From Colletotrichum lupini (Eukaryota > Ascomycota > Sordariomycetes > Glomerellales > Glomerellaceae): DNA of 64,000 nt. Within the stretch, counting starts at the first letter, position 1; each line of letters begins with the position of its first letter. The notes beneath the pieces were generated by a model. It was not told where the DNA came from and ran no database searches. It worked only from the letters and a program-made list of their open reading frames with translations. Where the stretch lies: positions 868,001-932,000 of the forward strand of contig NC_064675.1 in the NCBI RefSeq assembly GCF_023278565.1. The letters are read 5' to 3'. Of this stretch, positions 46,201 through 57,187 are shown one piece after another. Both the position numbers and the translations under genes were made by a program.

Positions 46201-47362
46201 TTGTAAGTTGCATTTTCAACGCTTCCTGAGGTCTTGGTCAGGTTGTACAGGAATGTGGAACGGAACGATCATACTGTCCCGGAAACCTGGAAATTTTAGC
46301 TCATGCAGTAAGACATTTAGTTCTCTATTGGTATGCTGCAAAATTCACACCGGACCATGGTCGTACACGGACCACAAGATATCACAACGCGGGATCAGCT
46401 CGTGTGACATCGTGGGATTTTGAGATCCAAGGTCATGCCCAATACTGCGATTGTCGTCCGAGCCATCCAATGAACCGCCGAAGTACTGCCAGTCTGACAA
46501 CATTGATCCCACCAACATCAAGTCCCTAATGCATCTTGATTCACATGCCAAGTTAGATCGAGACCGCGAACGGCATTCCTCAAGTGAGCAGACATTCCCA
46601 GCTTGACGCAAACGTCAAGGTGCCCCTGAGGACCTGCACACAGCCAAGGCCTAGCTCATCTTTGGCTGCATGCTAGCCACGCCGATCTCCCATCCAGAGC
46701 GTCCGAGCTCTATGCCCTAGGAAGCAGCCTTGGCTTCCCCTAGCGGCATCCATTGAGCACGACCAACCAATCTCGAGCTGTGATATCCTTGCCAGGCTCA
46801 CGATGGTCTCAGCCGTGGCGCCCTCTCTGGCATCTGCTAGTGAAAGGGACAAACCAATATGAACTGACGCGCATTTACCGAGTGAACTAGTCGAGACACT
46901 GTCGACACACCTCCCGAAAACGCGAGGTCCAGCGTACCGCGTACCACTGCCGGGAAGACCTTCATTGCCTGCCGTGCCTCCCGACTGCAGCGAGCTGGTG
47001 CAACGCTCTGATGTACCAAGAGGAGGGTAGCCACTTCCTCGATGTGGGATCCCTTGGGAGCTGCCTAGCTAAGAACTAGTTTAGTGTCTTTGCTAGAAAG
47101 GCGGAATGACAGCCGTAGGGCGAACTTCCCGTGGTAAGACGTCTTCACTACGGTTCGTCCATGCCACCTTTCTCTCTCCTCATATCCCCACGTTGGTCAA
47201 CAACATGGCCAAGACCACTTTCTTGGACCCTTCGTCAAAGTTTTGAGTACCTGATCAACCTCTCCGGCTTCAGATTCCGACGTCAATTCGCGGACGACCC
47301 TGCTTGGGTTTGAGAGGCTTGCAGGACATCATCATCGTCCATCCTAAGTCGCTCCTTTCACG
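43272..47362. other. 4.1 kb region with at most weak small genes
   Basis: Upstream of the CFEM receptor gene. Small frames occur on both strands; the best candidates are a one-helix frame at 44317-44592 (listed separately) and a 67-codon frame on the minus strand at 43876-43673. Nothing else is recognisable. Confidence 0.4.
44317..44592 (-). CDS. Possible small single-helix membrane protein
   Basis: 91 codons, one hydrophobic segment (SILFLTIYAYVSLGLLMLVA at about 15-34), then a basic Arg/Ser-rich tail. A GTAAGT donor-like site lies at 44348 in phase 1, so a second exon is possible. The frame at 43876-43673 is nearby, but I could not find an acceptor in the right phase. There is no known family. 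It could be chance. Confidence 0.25.
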   Translation of the reverse strand: MSEALFTDYEGRTFSRSILFLTIYAYVSLGLLMLVAQRLARPGRFTKIPSRQPVRSTRSGRGLGENALLPSKASPSQQRVPCKSLTLSLSL

Positions 47363-49168
47363 ATGTCTGCTACCCGTCTCTTCTTCTTGCTCGCTTGCTT
47401 CCTGGGCCTTGGAAGTTTCGTCGCCGCGTCAGATATCTCGTATCAGGGCATCCCCAGCTGTGCCGTAAGCTTATTTCCCACTGACATCCCTTAGCGATGG
47501 AATGTGCTGACAGATGCAGATCAAATGTATCTTCCAGGAGATCGGCCATTCGTCCTGCCCCTTAACGGATCAAAAATGCATGTGTAACGATAACGTTTTG
47601 GCGGGATACGTGCAGGTATGCGTCGAGGCAAATTGCACTGTCATGGAGATGCTCGGTAGGTTACGGAGCCAGGTTCCTTAGTGAAGATGTTAAGGCTCAT
47701 CGAATATCTACAGCGGCACGCAATTCGTCATTGGCTGCCTGTGGTGATGCCCCTGCTCAGCAGGATACCGTCATGGCGTGGTTCAGGGCGGTTCTTTTCG
47801 CCCTACCAACCTTTTTCATAATCGTGCGAATGGTGAACAAGTTTCTAAAGCTGTCGCCTTGGGGTTGGGACGACACAACCATCGTCATAGCCTATGTATG
47901 TTATGCAGAAATCCACCCTCTCTCATTCCCTCGACAAGTTTCCCTGACAATCACAAAGGCCGTACTAGCAGCTTTCCTGCCAGCAGCATATCTTGGTAAA
48001 GCTCAGATTCCGACTAATGAAATGTATCCTCTAACGTCTTCGTATAGCCGAACAAACTGGTGCAGGAAGAGATATATGGGCACTGTCAGAAAACCAAATT
48101 ACTGATTTTCTTTTGGTAAGGCCGCATCATCAATGCATCTTTGCTTGATTACCTCATGGAGTAAAACTGACTGTGCCAGCTATTTATCATATTCGGTATG
48201 CTCTATATGACCTGCCTAGCCTTTATCAAGGCCTCGATCATATTTCTATACCTGCGAATCTTCCCCGACGAAACCTTCCGCCGAATACTTTGGTGTACTC
48301 AGCTGTTCAACCTTCTTCTTTGGATCGCTTTCATCGCCGGTACTTTCGGCTCTTGTCAGCCCTTGCACTTCTTCTGGCATGGATGGAAAAGAGATATGGA
48401 GGGCAAATGCTTCAACTTGAACGCCTTTGCCATGTGCCATGGCGCATTGAACGTGGCTCTGGATGCATGGATGCTAGTACTTCCAGCAACTCAAGTCTAT
48501 TCGCTGAGAATGCAGCGCAAGCAGAAGCTGGGTGTGATGTTGATGTTCAGCGTAGGAGTTTTGTGAGTACCACGAAGCTGACATGCGATAATGTTGCTGA
48601 CTGATAGTTTAAAGTCTCACTGCCGTTAGTGCCTATCGAATCAAGGCCCTTCTCATCTTTGCGACATCATACAACGTCACAGGCAAGTCCGAAACAAGGG
48701 ACTCACCGTCAGCTATGCACAGTACTGACAGCAACCGCAGCCGACTCATTCCAGAGCTCTCTCTGGTCCAACATCGAGCTATGTGTTGGCATATTCGTGT
48801 CTTGCCTTCCGAGCACACGTCAAGTCTGGAGGAAACTACTCCCTAAGATCCTCGAAGTAACACACCTGTCTTCGAGATCAGCTAGAATGTCTAGATCAGC
48901 AAAGGGTTCACACTCTGCCAGCCAAGCCTCACGATCGGCAGCGGACCCCAATGAACGACCGCGACTCGTGTCTTACGAGGAGTCCTCCATAGCGCATCTA
49001 GTCGGAGACTTCAACGATATCGACCTCAATAACCTCAGCGATGCGAGCCCGATGGAGAGAGACCCGCCGAAGACGCCTAAAAACAATGTCGTGTTACAGA
49101 AGGATCCTGTATCAGGAGGCTCAAGAAGTAGTGATGGAGTCATGAGCCAGAAGGGCTGGGATGAATGA
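47363..49168 (+). CDS. CFEM-domain seven-helix receptor (PTH11-like)
   Basis: Eight exons: 47363-47464, 47520-47655, 47714-47895, 47959-47995, 48048-48115, 48180-48562, 48615-48682 and 48741-49168, giving 467 aa. There is a signal peptide (1-22). The CFEM region has eight Cys: IPSCAIKC, SSCPLTDQKCMC, VCVEANC and AACGD. Hydrophobic helices follow (AVLFALPTFFIIVRM, TTIVIAY, AAFLPAAYL, LLFIIFGMLYMTCLAF, LLLWIAFIAGTF, LVLPATQVYSL, LWSNIELCVGIFVSCL), with GRDIWAL typical of the PTH11 class. The cytoplasmic tail is Ser-rich. The class senses surface cues in plant-pathogenic and related fungi; the ligand is unknown. Intron 7 (48683-48740) is GC-AG with donor AG|GCAAGT. Exon 4 is only 37 nt, and its acceptor (AAAG at 47958) is the least certain join. 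Confidence 0.86.
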
Positions 49169-49875
49169 ACCCATGAAGGGTTTGAGGATGATTATTCAAT
49201 AAGAGTTGTATTTTCGACCTCGGCGACACTCCCGGTATATAGCCTATCTACGATAGCTCCGGAGATGCATGAGGTTGTTATGTGACAAGCTGCTCTTGTC
49301 ACATTGTCATGCGACTTCATGACACAGGGATGCAATGAAGGGCTACCTAGGCGGGCTGAGGATACCCGAGAGAGAGTACACAGCTTGAACACGCAATGGG
49401 GACGTGTTGTCGAGACTCAGCGGGAGGCAGACGAGTTGTTTTGCAGACTGCAACTTCTGCTCGGGATACCCAGAGCGACTGTCTGCAGCCTTCGTCAGAT
49501 AAGGACGGGTTTTGCCTCAATCTTCTTCCGTAACGGGAAAACCCAGTAGAGATACCACCATACTTACATTTCCATACACAGCTAGAGTTAGTCAATAAAA
49601 CACCAGCAATAGGTGTGTCTTCACCCGCATGATGCCGATCAGGATAAATCTATACGAGTTGACGAGGCGCTGGACATGCTCATTGACGAATGATCATCAA
49701 CCAATCATAGACCCTTTGGTTGTCGATCGCTCAGCTAGCAAAGTCTAGGCTGAGCTGAGGTGCTTCGCCACCAAAGTTCCAAGACCATAGAAGAGGGGCT
49801 GAAGTTTGCCCATGCTAGGGTTCGTCATCCTCTATCTTCACTTCTCTCCAAAAGGCAAAGGCCAGAACCATCAAA
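49169..49875. other. Intergenic between CFEM receptor and small gene
   Basis: No gene recognised. Confidence 0.5.
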
Positions 49876-50290
49876 ATGGCACAGCAGGGAGGCACTTATC
49901 GCAGCACCCAAGGCATGTTTTCCTCAAGTCACTCTTACTCCATCGTATTCAGAGATTCATTTCGACTGACTGTTGAAATCAGAGGAAAAGCCGTCCGTCA
50001 AGGAGAGATCCAGCCCCAATCCTCCAACGCAAAGTCGATGCGACGAAAGGAAGCGGAGCGAGGAGGATTGGGAAATTGTCAAGAATCCTAAAGATGAACC
50101 ACCAGAGCGACAGATTCGAGGCTTCCATAGTAGCTTTGACCTGCAGCTTGGTTGGGGCAAATGGAAGTTTAGCGCTTTGAGTTGGGAGGTGAACGCTGGG
50201 AGTCAGCAGTGTGATCATCACCAGCGGCAGGATACTGGCCGGAATTCGGTCGCAGATGGGGGGAAGGAGGATGATAGTGGGAAGCGATGA
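49876..50290 (+). CDS. Small protein, unidentified, with a GC-AG intron
   Basis: Two exons, 49876-49912 and 49983-50290, give 114 aa. The start context is strong for a fungus (TCAAAATGG). The 70 nt intron has donor AAG|GCATGT, branch CTGAC and acceptor ATCAG; phase 1 is consistent on both sides and no GT donor fits the frame. The central part, SEEDWEIVKNPKDEPPER followed by GFHSSFDLQLGWGKWKFSALSWEV, is compact and Trp-rich, the N-terminus charged. I do not recognise a family. A C-terminal extension beyond about residue 85 is low-complexity and could reflect an unrecognised further intron. Confidence 0.45.
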
Positions 50291-51520
50291 AATTAGCAAC
50301 TAGAAGGCTGCCAGATTCTACAATCTCACTCGACTCCTCGAGCATGGTCGGCATGGAAGCTGGTGTACCTGCTTTACTTGCATTACATCGTCCGCCTCTG
50401 AGAGTTCAAGTTTACACTTCTTATAACGAAGATTGAGTACAGAAAAGCTCCGTTTTGCCAATGCGATTAGATTCGACAGATTCCTGGATAGGAAAGGTAG
50501 ATGCCAATCGTCGCTATGGGGCGGTAACTTCAACAAGACCACCTCGCCGCCGGTTAACCCCGTTTTGAAGGCTCAGATCAAAGCTTGGTTTGGGACATTT
50601 AGTGATCTCAACACATCTATAATACTTCAGAATAGCCGGGTCGGCTATGAAGGACCGAGGGGCAGGCATATGAGGTCAAATGGTTGAGAATTCCTCGCCT
50701 TGTCTTTCGTACACGAACCCCTAGAGTGCTAGAAAGACAAGAGAATAACCACTTTGTCCACATGTAGATATGTTGCACAGAAATTTAGTCCATGAGAACC
50801 CAAGGGTCCAGGTTTAACCCAGACAATCGCCCAGCCAGACAAATCGAATCTCAATCCGGTTTACAGCGCCTCTAATCAGATGAACCGTTCGCTCTCAAGA
50901 GACAAAGTTCAAAATTAGGCTTATGGAAATGTAGCTTTCATAGAACCCAAGAGTGGGAAGTCGAACAGCACTTCTCCAAGAGCCGCCGCCAACAGACACA
51001 ACCAAATTTGACCAAGCACACATTAAAAAGTATTGACAACTCAACTTCAGTAATCACGTCGCGAACTTATTTCCCCTTTTGAATTAATAGTAGAAAAAAG
51101 GAGCGATACTTTACTCCTTTTCTCCTCCCTTTGTCGGGTGTGACCAACACTTATACCCACTGACTCGTTTGCCGTGAGCAGACCAACTTAATATAAATTG
51201 CATACGAGGGGGGATGGACAACGCCAAAACGACGAATGACCAATTCCTCGGGTCCCACTCAACGTCCACCGGCATCTGCATATAGAGTTCATACTTAATA
51301 AAACCTCTTTAGATTTAGTTTGCTTGGCAGAGCATCGTAGGGCTTTCGGTCTTTTATAAACCCATGATCGTCACCCCCCGAAGGTACCGAAACGGCGGGA
51401 TGAACTCCCGCGTGGGCGGGTACAAAAGAGAGATTGATTCCCGTTGTTGTGTCCAAGTGGACTCGATAGAAACCTGACTTACCAACGGACATACATATTC
51501 ACGATATTCTCACGACAAAC
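50291..51520. other. Intergenic upstream of the secreted protein gene
   Basis: No gene recognised. A TATA-like AATATAAATT occurs near 51190 and a short inverted word pair AAGGAG/CTCCTT around 51099-51121. Confidence 0.4.
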
Positions 51521-52280
51521 ATGTACGCCTCTATTCTTCTGACCTCTCTGCTCGCCGCCGGCGGTGCCCACGCTGCCGTGGCGCAGGGCTCATGGGGCGT
51601 TCGCGCAGACTACTCCCGTACGTAACAACACCCCCCCTACTTCCATCCGAACTCCAACCTCCCGGCCTGCTCGGCCGTAGACGAAAGGATAGATCGCGGG
51701 TGAAACTTGGGATGACCTCAACCCCAACCCATCCACCACACCACTGACTAACCCAACCCCCCCTACAACAGGCTGCGACGCCGCAACCCCCCTAGAAGTC
51801 GTCCTCGACGGCGCCCAAAGCAGCTCCTCCCCCTCGGCCAACATCACAGACTTCTCCATCGCCTCCCCCTTCTCCGGCTCCCTCGTCATCAAGGTCGCCG
51901 GCGCCGTCGGCTACGGCAGCCCGTACCCGCCCCAACAGGTCGGCGTCGAGGTCTTCGCCGCCGCGACGGCGGGCGACCCGGGCGTGTGGGCGAACGCGAC
52001 CGTGACGCCCGGCGTCGGGCAGCCTGCTTCCGTGGCGCAGATTGCGTGGAACACGAGGAGCGATGTGGCTGTTGCGCCCAAGGAGGGTGAGACGGTTTCG
52101 CTGGAGACGATCTTTGATGGTGGGAGCCTGGTTGTTTATTACGTGAGTTTTTTTCCCACCCTCTTATCGCCCCTTGAATTTCATGGTGTGCTTTTTTTTG
52201 TTGGTTGTGAGGAATGGGTTTGCTGATACAGTGTGATGATGTAGTGCGGTCTTCCTGAGGCTGGTGGACCTGTTGCATGA
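51521..52280 (+). CDS. Small secreted protein
   Basis: Three exons, 51521-51617, 51772-52142 and 52245-52280, give 167 aa. The N-terminus MYASILLTSLLAAGGAHAAV is a clear signal peptide with a probable Ala-X-Ala cleavage near residue 19-22. The mature region is acidic to neutral, rich in Ala, Gly, Ser and Val, with only two Cys (in SRCDAATP and YYCGLP), which could form one disulphide linking the N- and C-terminal parts. The last exon encodes just CGLPEAGGPVA. I recognise no domain; effector-like or cell-wall-associated roles are possible but not shown. It is tail-to-tail with the CorA-type gene (382 bp). Confidence 0.72.
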
Positions 52281-52662
52281 AGGGGGGATGCTGGTATGAT
52301 CGGATGAAAGTGGGATACACGACTCGAAGTTGGTTAGATTTTGAGGGTTGAATAGAGATGCCTCTTACCCCATTGCCTACCTGTTGGTCTCATATGAGCC
52401 CAAGAAAGAAACCAAAGCGAACCACTCTCCCAAATTCCCGCCCACTTTCGCTTCTCACGTGTGGAGGAATCTCGAATTATCGTAGCGACGCTCAAAAGCC
52501 CGCTCAATTGAAGCTCTAGTATTGGGCAGTGGTATGCGGGAAGATCTAAATCGGGTCTAAAATAGAAAGTAGGGGGTATCACAATACACAAGCATGACAG
52601 GAGACCAACAGTCACGACCAAGGCCTCGAACTCGAAGGAAAGCGGTGGCCGGGGCGGGGTTC
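52281..52662. other. Convergent 3' region
   Basis: 382 bp between the stops of the secreted protein and CorA-type genes. Nothing recognised. Confidence 0.5.
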
Positions 52663-54577
52663 CTAATCCCTCTTGGCCCTCCTCTTTGCCCTTCGCGCCC
52701 TCTTTTTGTTCTGCTTCTTTCTCTCGGCGCTGATTTTCCTCTTCTGCCAAAACGACTCGAGCCACGCCCAGATCCAGGAGCGCATCATGATGATGATTGT
52801 GCAAAAGACTACAGGGCAGGCAATGACCCAGCTGTTTTCTTGGTTAGTATAATAGCTGCGGAGCGAAAGGGGTGGTCTTAACGTACAAGAATTGAATGCC
52901 CATTGGGTTCTGGATATCCGGAAACTTTTCAAAGTTTTGTCCAAAGTACCCAGTCAAGAAGGTTAGGGGCAGAAATATAATGGTAATGATGGTCAACTGC
53001 TTCATGCTCTCGTTCTGGTTCGCCGAGATGGTGTTGAAGATGAGATCAATCAGGTTATCGGCGGACCGCTTGATCTGCTGCATGGATTCGGTGATTATGA
53101 CACAGTGATCGAGCACGTCGCCGAGGTACGTGTGCGTGAGCGGCGTGACGATGACGCCGCTAGCTGGATTGCGTAGCTGGCGCGCCGCCTCGTCCTGTGA
53201 CAGCTCAGTGCGGTGATCGCGCAGGACGTTGACGAGGTTGTCGATGGGGTTGAGAAAAGTGAGCATCTTGTTAATCTCGCTGACGCAGATGTAGAGGCTG
53301 CGGGTCTGCTTGATGCTCGGGCTCGTGAGGACGTCGAGCTCGAGGTCGCCAATGACGTCGCTGTAGACGGCCGTCAGGGGGATGGCGAGGTCGATGATGG
53401 CGTCGATGATGGCCTGGACGACGAGGGAGGCGTCGCAAGACTGGCGGAGGATGGTGGAGGGATCGCCGAGGCGGACGGTGATGGGGCGCTCAATGTCCTC
53501 GGCCGACATCTCGAAGAAGGAGATGACTGTGTTGTCCGAGGTCAGGAAGATGGCGACCTGCTCGGCGGAGACGGCGAGGCCGCGCGACATGAGGGAGGAG
53601 TGGCGCTCCATGTACTCTGTGCGGACCTCGTTGGCCGAGGCGTGGTAGCGCTGGAGGGTGCGGACAAAGGCTGTCTCCTTGAGCTGGGAGAGCTCGCTCA
53701 TGTTGCGGTTCAGCTGGGCCCCGTAGCCGCTGCCGTCGCCCTGCGTGACAATGGTCGGTCTGCCGGCCCTCTGCCTTCCCGTCTCTGGGTCTGGTCTCGG
53801 CTTGCCGCCCATGGTAAAGGCGCGCTTCAGCTTCTTCATACCCTTACCGGACTTTGCAGTCTTTACGCTCGCTACGTCGTCCGAATCGTCGTCGCTGCTG
53901 CTACTACTGCTGCTGTCGTCGTCGAGAAGGAGAACGAGCTTCTGCAGCGTCATGACGATGAAGGCGTGGTTGGCGTACCAGTCGGCCTTTGTGCGGTTCC
54001 TCGTGTTCATAATATCTTCGATGGCGAGCTTGTGCAGCTTGTAGTACTTTCCGCAGGCCTGAATGACATCCCAGCTGAGGCCGTTGATGTTGATCCAGCG
54101 GCTCTGGACCCACGGCTCCTGGGGTTTCCGCAGGAAGTCGACAAACTCTTCATTCCTAAACTTGTGTTGAACCATGTTGCCCTGGCTGAAGTCGAAGACA
54201 GAGATGTCGCACTCGGCACGGAGGGCGGGCATGGAAGCGTGGCCGCCATCCGACTTGTTGGGATCGAAGCCGGGCTCGGAGCCGGGTTGCCAGCCGGGGC
54301 GAGACATCTCAAAGTCTCCGTAGTCTTCTACCGGCTTGAAGGTGCCTGCGCGGCGCCGCATAGGGGATATGTTCTGGTCGGTAGAGGCGCGGGTCAGAGG
54401 TGCGCCGACATCATTAGGAGCGGCGACTCGCACGCGCGCCGTGGGCGAGGTCGGGGAAGCGGCATGGTCGCGGGTATCGATTTGTAAGGACGGGAATCGG
54501 ACGGTGCGCGCGTTGTCGTCGGGTTCGCTGATTGTCTTGGACACTGGTGCGCCGAAGGAGTCGGTATCGGGAGACAT
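52663..54577 (-). CDS. CorA-family divalent metal transporter with variant pore motif
   Basis: Two exons, 54577-52887 and 52831-52663, joined in phase 2 across a 55 nt GTACGT...CAG intron whose ACTAAC branch site suits this acceptor, give 619 aa. A nearer acceptor at 52856 would add eight residues (YYTNQENS). The soluble domain contains a Ser/Asp cluster ([16 protein letters not shown], near 220) and long helices ([35 protein letters not shown]). The first helix ends [17 protein letters not shown], where bacterial CorA has YGMNF. The second helix, [16 protein letters not shown], leads to a Lys/Arg-rich C-terminus. The family carries Mg2+ or related cations, in the plasma membrane or vacuole; the variant motif leaves the ion uncertain. 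Confidence 0.85.
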
Positions 54578-55667
54578 GACTATCGCACACCCCCCCGGGT
54601 CGGTGAGGCAGAGTAGATGTGGTGATGAGGGGTGGAGAGAAGATGGGAGAGATCGGCCGGCCGGTTGGTAGGTAGTTCAAGACATTAATATTTCGAGAAA
54701 CGAAGCTTTTTGTCGCGTGGCGCTTGGTACGCTAGGGGTTCAGGAACCGCAACGGCGTAAAGCTTGGCTCGGACGGAGGAGACAAGAAAAGGAAAAATGG
54801 CAAGTTTCGCGTTGGTCGTGGCGTCAAATCGTTAAATCAGCACTGAGCGTCGCAGAATGGCGTCCTTCAGCCGCATCTAGCAAGGTCGTTTTCTCTGGCA
54901 GTGTACGTGAGATGTAGTCCGAGCATCTCAATTGGGCGAGACGAGTTGCGATGGCTGACTAGAGGGTGAGACTAGACGAATATGGATGGATGGGTGTCCG
55001 TAGATGAATGGATGGACTGAGAGATGTTGGTGGCTGCAGAAACGTGGGATGGTTTGATGTTGTGTGACGCCGGCAGAAGAGAAGCGAAGCGAAGTGACCA
55101 CTTCCTCGGCACATTCTCCAGGAGAAAGCAAAGCAGGGCAGGTTAGGGATCGGTAGTCACGATGAACCCCCTAATGACGTCGCTTGGCAGTACAGTAAAT
55201 TGTACGAATACAGGTAACAACTCCACTAATTACTTCCACCATCCGCTATTGGACGATACAGCGGGTGACAGCGATTAAGCTCTCGGCTGGTGCCGGTTAT
55301 CCGCGTCAAGCTTCCCCTGCTGCAATGATCACCTCCAGATGACCCAGTCCGGACTCTAGCCTTGACCCATCAGACTGGAAAGTAATGTCAAGCTTTTGGC
55401 TAGCGGTCGTGGTCCATATCTCGGAACTTGAATGCCGACTGGTGTTGGCAGACTTTGACCTTGGGAAGAATCATGTCCTATTCTGTCTCTTACATTGCTG
55501 ATGATCGTCTAATTCCATGTACTTTCCAACCTGACCAATTTCCCATATAAAGATGCCCGGGTAATCCAATCCCAAATATAAATGTCGTCAACGACGAAGA
55601 AAAGAAGTATACCACATGAGTAAGATCACACAAATATGAAGCTACTCAGACAAACATACCGTGTCCT
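54578..55667. other. Intergenic upstream of CorA-type gene
   Basis: It contains GGAT-type tetramers around 54980-55015. No gene recognised. Confidence 0.45.
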
Positions 55668-57187
55668 CTAAGCAACAATCTTGTACGTCTCACTATTGTC
55701 CCCCTTACAAGCAGCCGTGACCAAACGTCCCTGACTCCCAGGGACAACGCACGTAGCCGCATCATTCACAGGCGACCACAAGAAGCTGTCCCCAAAGACC
55801 TTGACCAGCTGCCCGGTATTCGTAAGCCCCTCGCCCGCAGCACGACCTCCACACGAGAAAAGCGTGACCGTGTCGCCGTCCGCCCGCCGCCCGTCAGTGC
55901 TGACGCACCCATTGGTCAGGCTGCTGACAATCAGCATCGCCCCATCCTTACCGTCGTTGTGCTTCCCCTTGGAAATCACGTCAAACTGCTGGTTGGGCGA
56001 GGCCTTGTCGCACGCCGCCACGGCGACGGGGATGAGGTTCTGACGGAAGTCGCCGGCGGTAGGGTCAATGGAGAGACACTGCCCGTTGGGCGCCTGGATG
56101 GCCACCTTTGTGAAAGCGCGGGTGGCCGTGTCGTCGAAGGCGTTGGCTTCGGCTGCGGCGGTCGGGTTCAGGGTGCCGCCGGCGCGGGAGACGGGGACGG
56201 GCGAGGTGGGATTCGCGGCGGGGATGTTCCCCTTCTCGCCGTTTCCGGCGGCTGGGGCTGAGGAGACGACGGGCTGTGCTACCACCGGAGCGGACGTTGC
56301 CTCGGGTTTGGCGGTCGCGACGGGGGCATTGCCCTGGCCGGGCTTGATCGTGGTCGTTAGCGTCATGGTGACGGTCTCATCGGTGTCATCGCATCCGGCG
56401 GAAGGCTTCCCCGTCACAACTGCCGCTGCTGTCGTGGTCGGCGCAGGCTGCTGAGCACCGTTATCCGCCCCATTGCCAGTTCCGTTACCTCCTGCGCCGG
56501 CTCCTCCACCGACTAACCCAGGCTTGCCGCCAAAGGCAAAAGACTGGGCCTTGTCGTCGGCGTTGCAGTCTGCAATGTCCACCACCTTGCCCTTGACCGC
56601 AAAACACTTGCCCTTCTCATTCTTGGGCTGGAAGGTCGAGGGCCCCGCTCCGCTGTCTACGGCGAAGAGCTGAGAGTCCGTCACCAGGCCCTCGCCTGCT
56701 GCGCGTCCGCCGCAGGAGAAGAGGTTGACCTGGTTACCCGCCGCGCGACGGGGATCAAAGTTGAAGCACGCTTGCGTCTATAATCATGAATCAGTATCGT
56801 CTTCCGCTTTGGGAACCCACATGAAGGGGTTACAGGGAGTGAACGTACCAGAGTGCTGACGATGAGCATTGAGTTGAGCTGATTATTGTGCTTTCCAGCA
56901 GTGATGACATCCCAACCCTGGCCGTCCGTCGCTCCGCAATCAGCTACCTGGATCGGGGTGAGGTTCGCCCGGAAATCTCCAGATAACTTGTCGACGAAGA
57001 GACACTTGCCGTCAGCTGTCTTGATCTGGACGTCGGAAAAAGCGCGCGTGGCGGTGTCGTCGCGGGGGTGTGCCTCCTTTGTGGCCTCCTCGTCGAGCTC
57101 CGTGACAGCTCTGCGCTGGAGGGCGAGAGGGCTGGCGGACACGAGAAGTGTGGCGTAAGCCAGAAAAGTTGCGGTTTGAGAAATCAT
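55668..57187 (-). CDS. Secreted protein with two lectin-like beta-trefoil domains
   Basis: Two exons, 57187-56849 and 56777-55668, joined in phase 0 across a 71 nt GTACGT...TAG intron, give 482 aa. The signal peptide is MISQTATFLAYATLLVSASP. The N-terminal domain (about 43-195) and the C-terminal domain (about 328-482) are related: each has DDTATRAF, then an IKTADGKCLFVDKLSGDFR- or IQAPNGQCLSIDPTAGDFRQ-type stretch, AMLIVSSLTNGCVS or SMLIVSTLTQACFN, and SCGGRAAGEGL. The pattern resembles carbohydrate-binding R-type (beta-trefoil) lectin folds. The linker (about 197-325) is rich in Gly, Thr, Pro and Ala and likely O-glycosylated. Sugar-binding role is inferred; no enzymatic motif is seen. Confidence 0.8.

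Noticed and set aside
53213..54487. 424-codon plus-strand frame
   Set aside because: Antisense shadow of the CorA-type gene; Val/Asp/Leu/Gly-heavy composition typical of reverse reading in GC-rich coding DNA.
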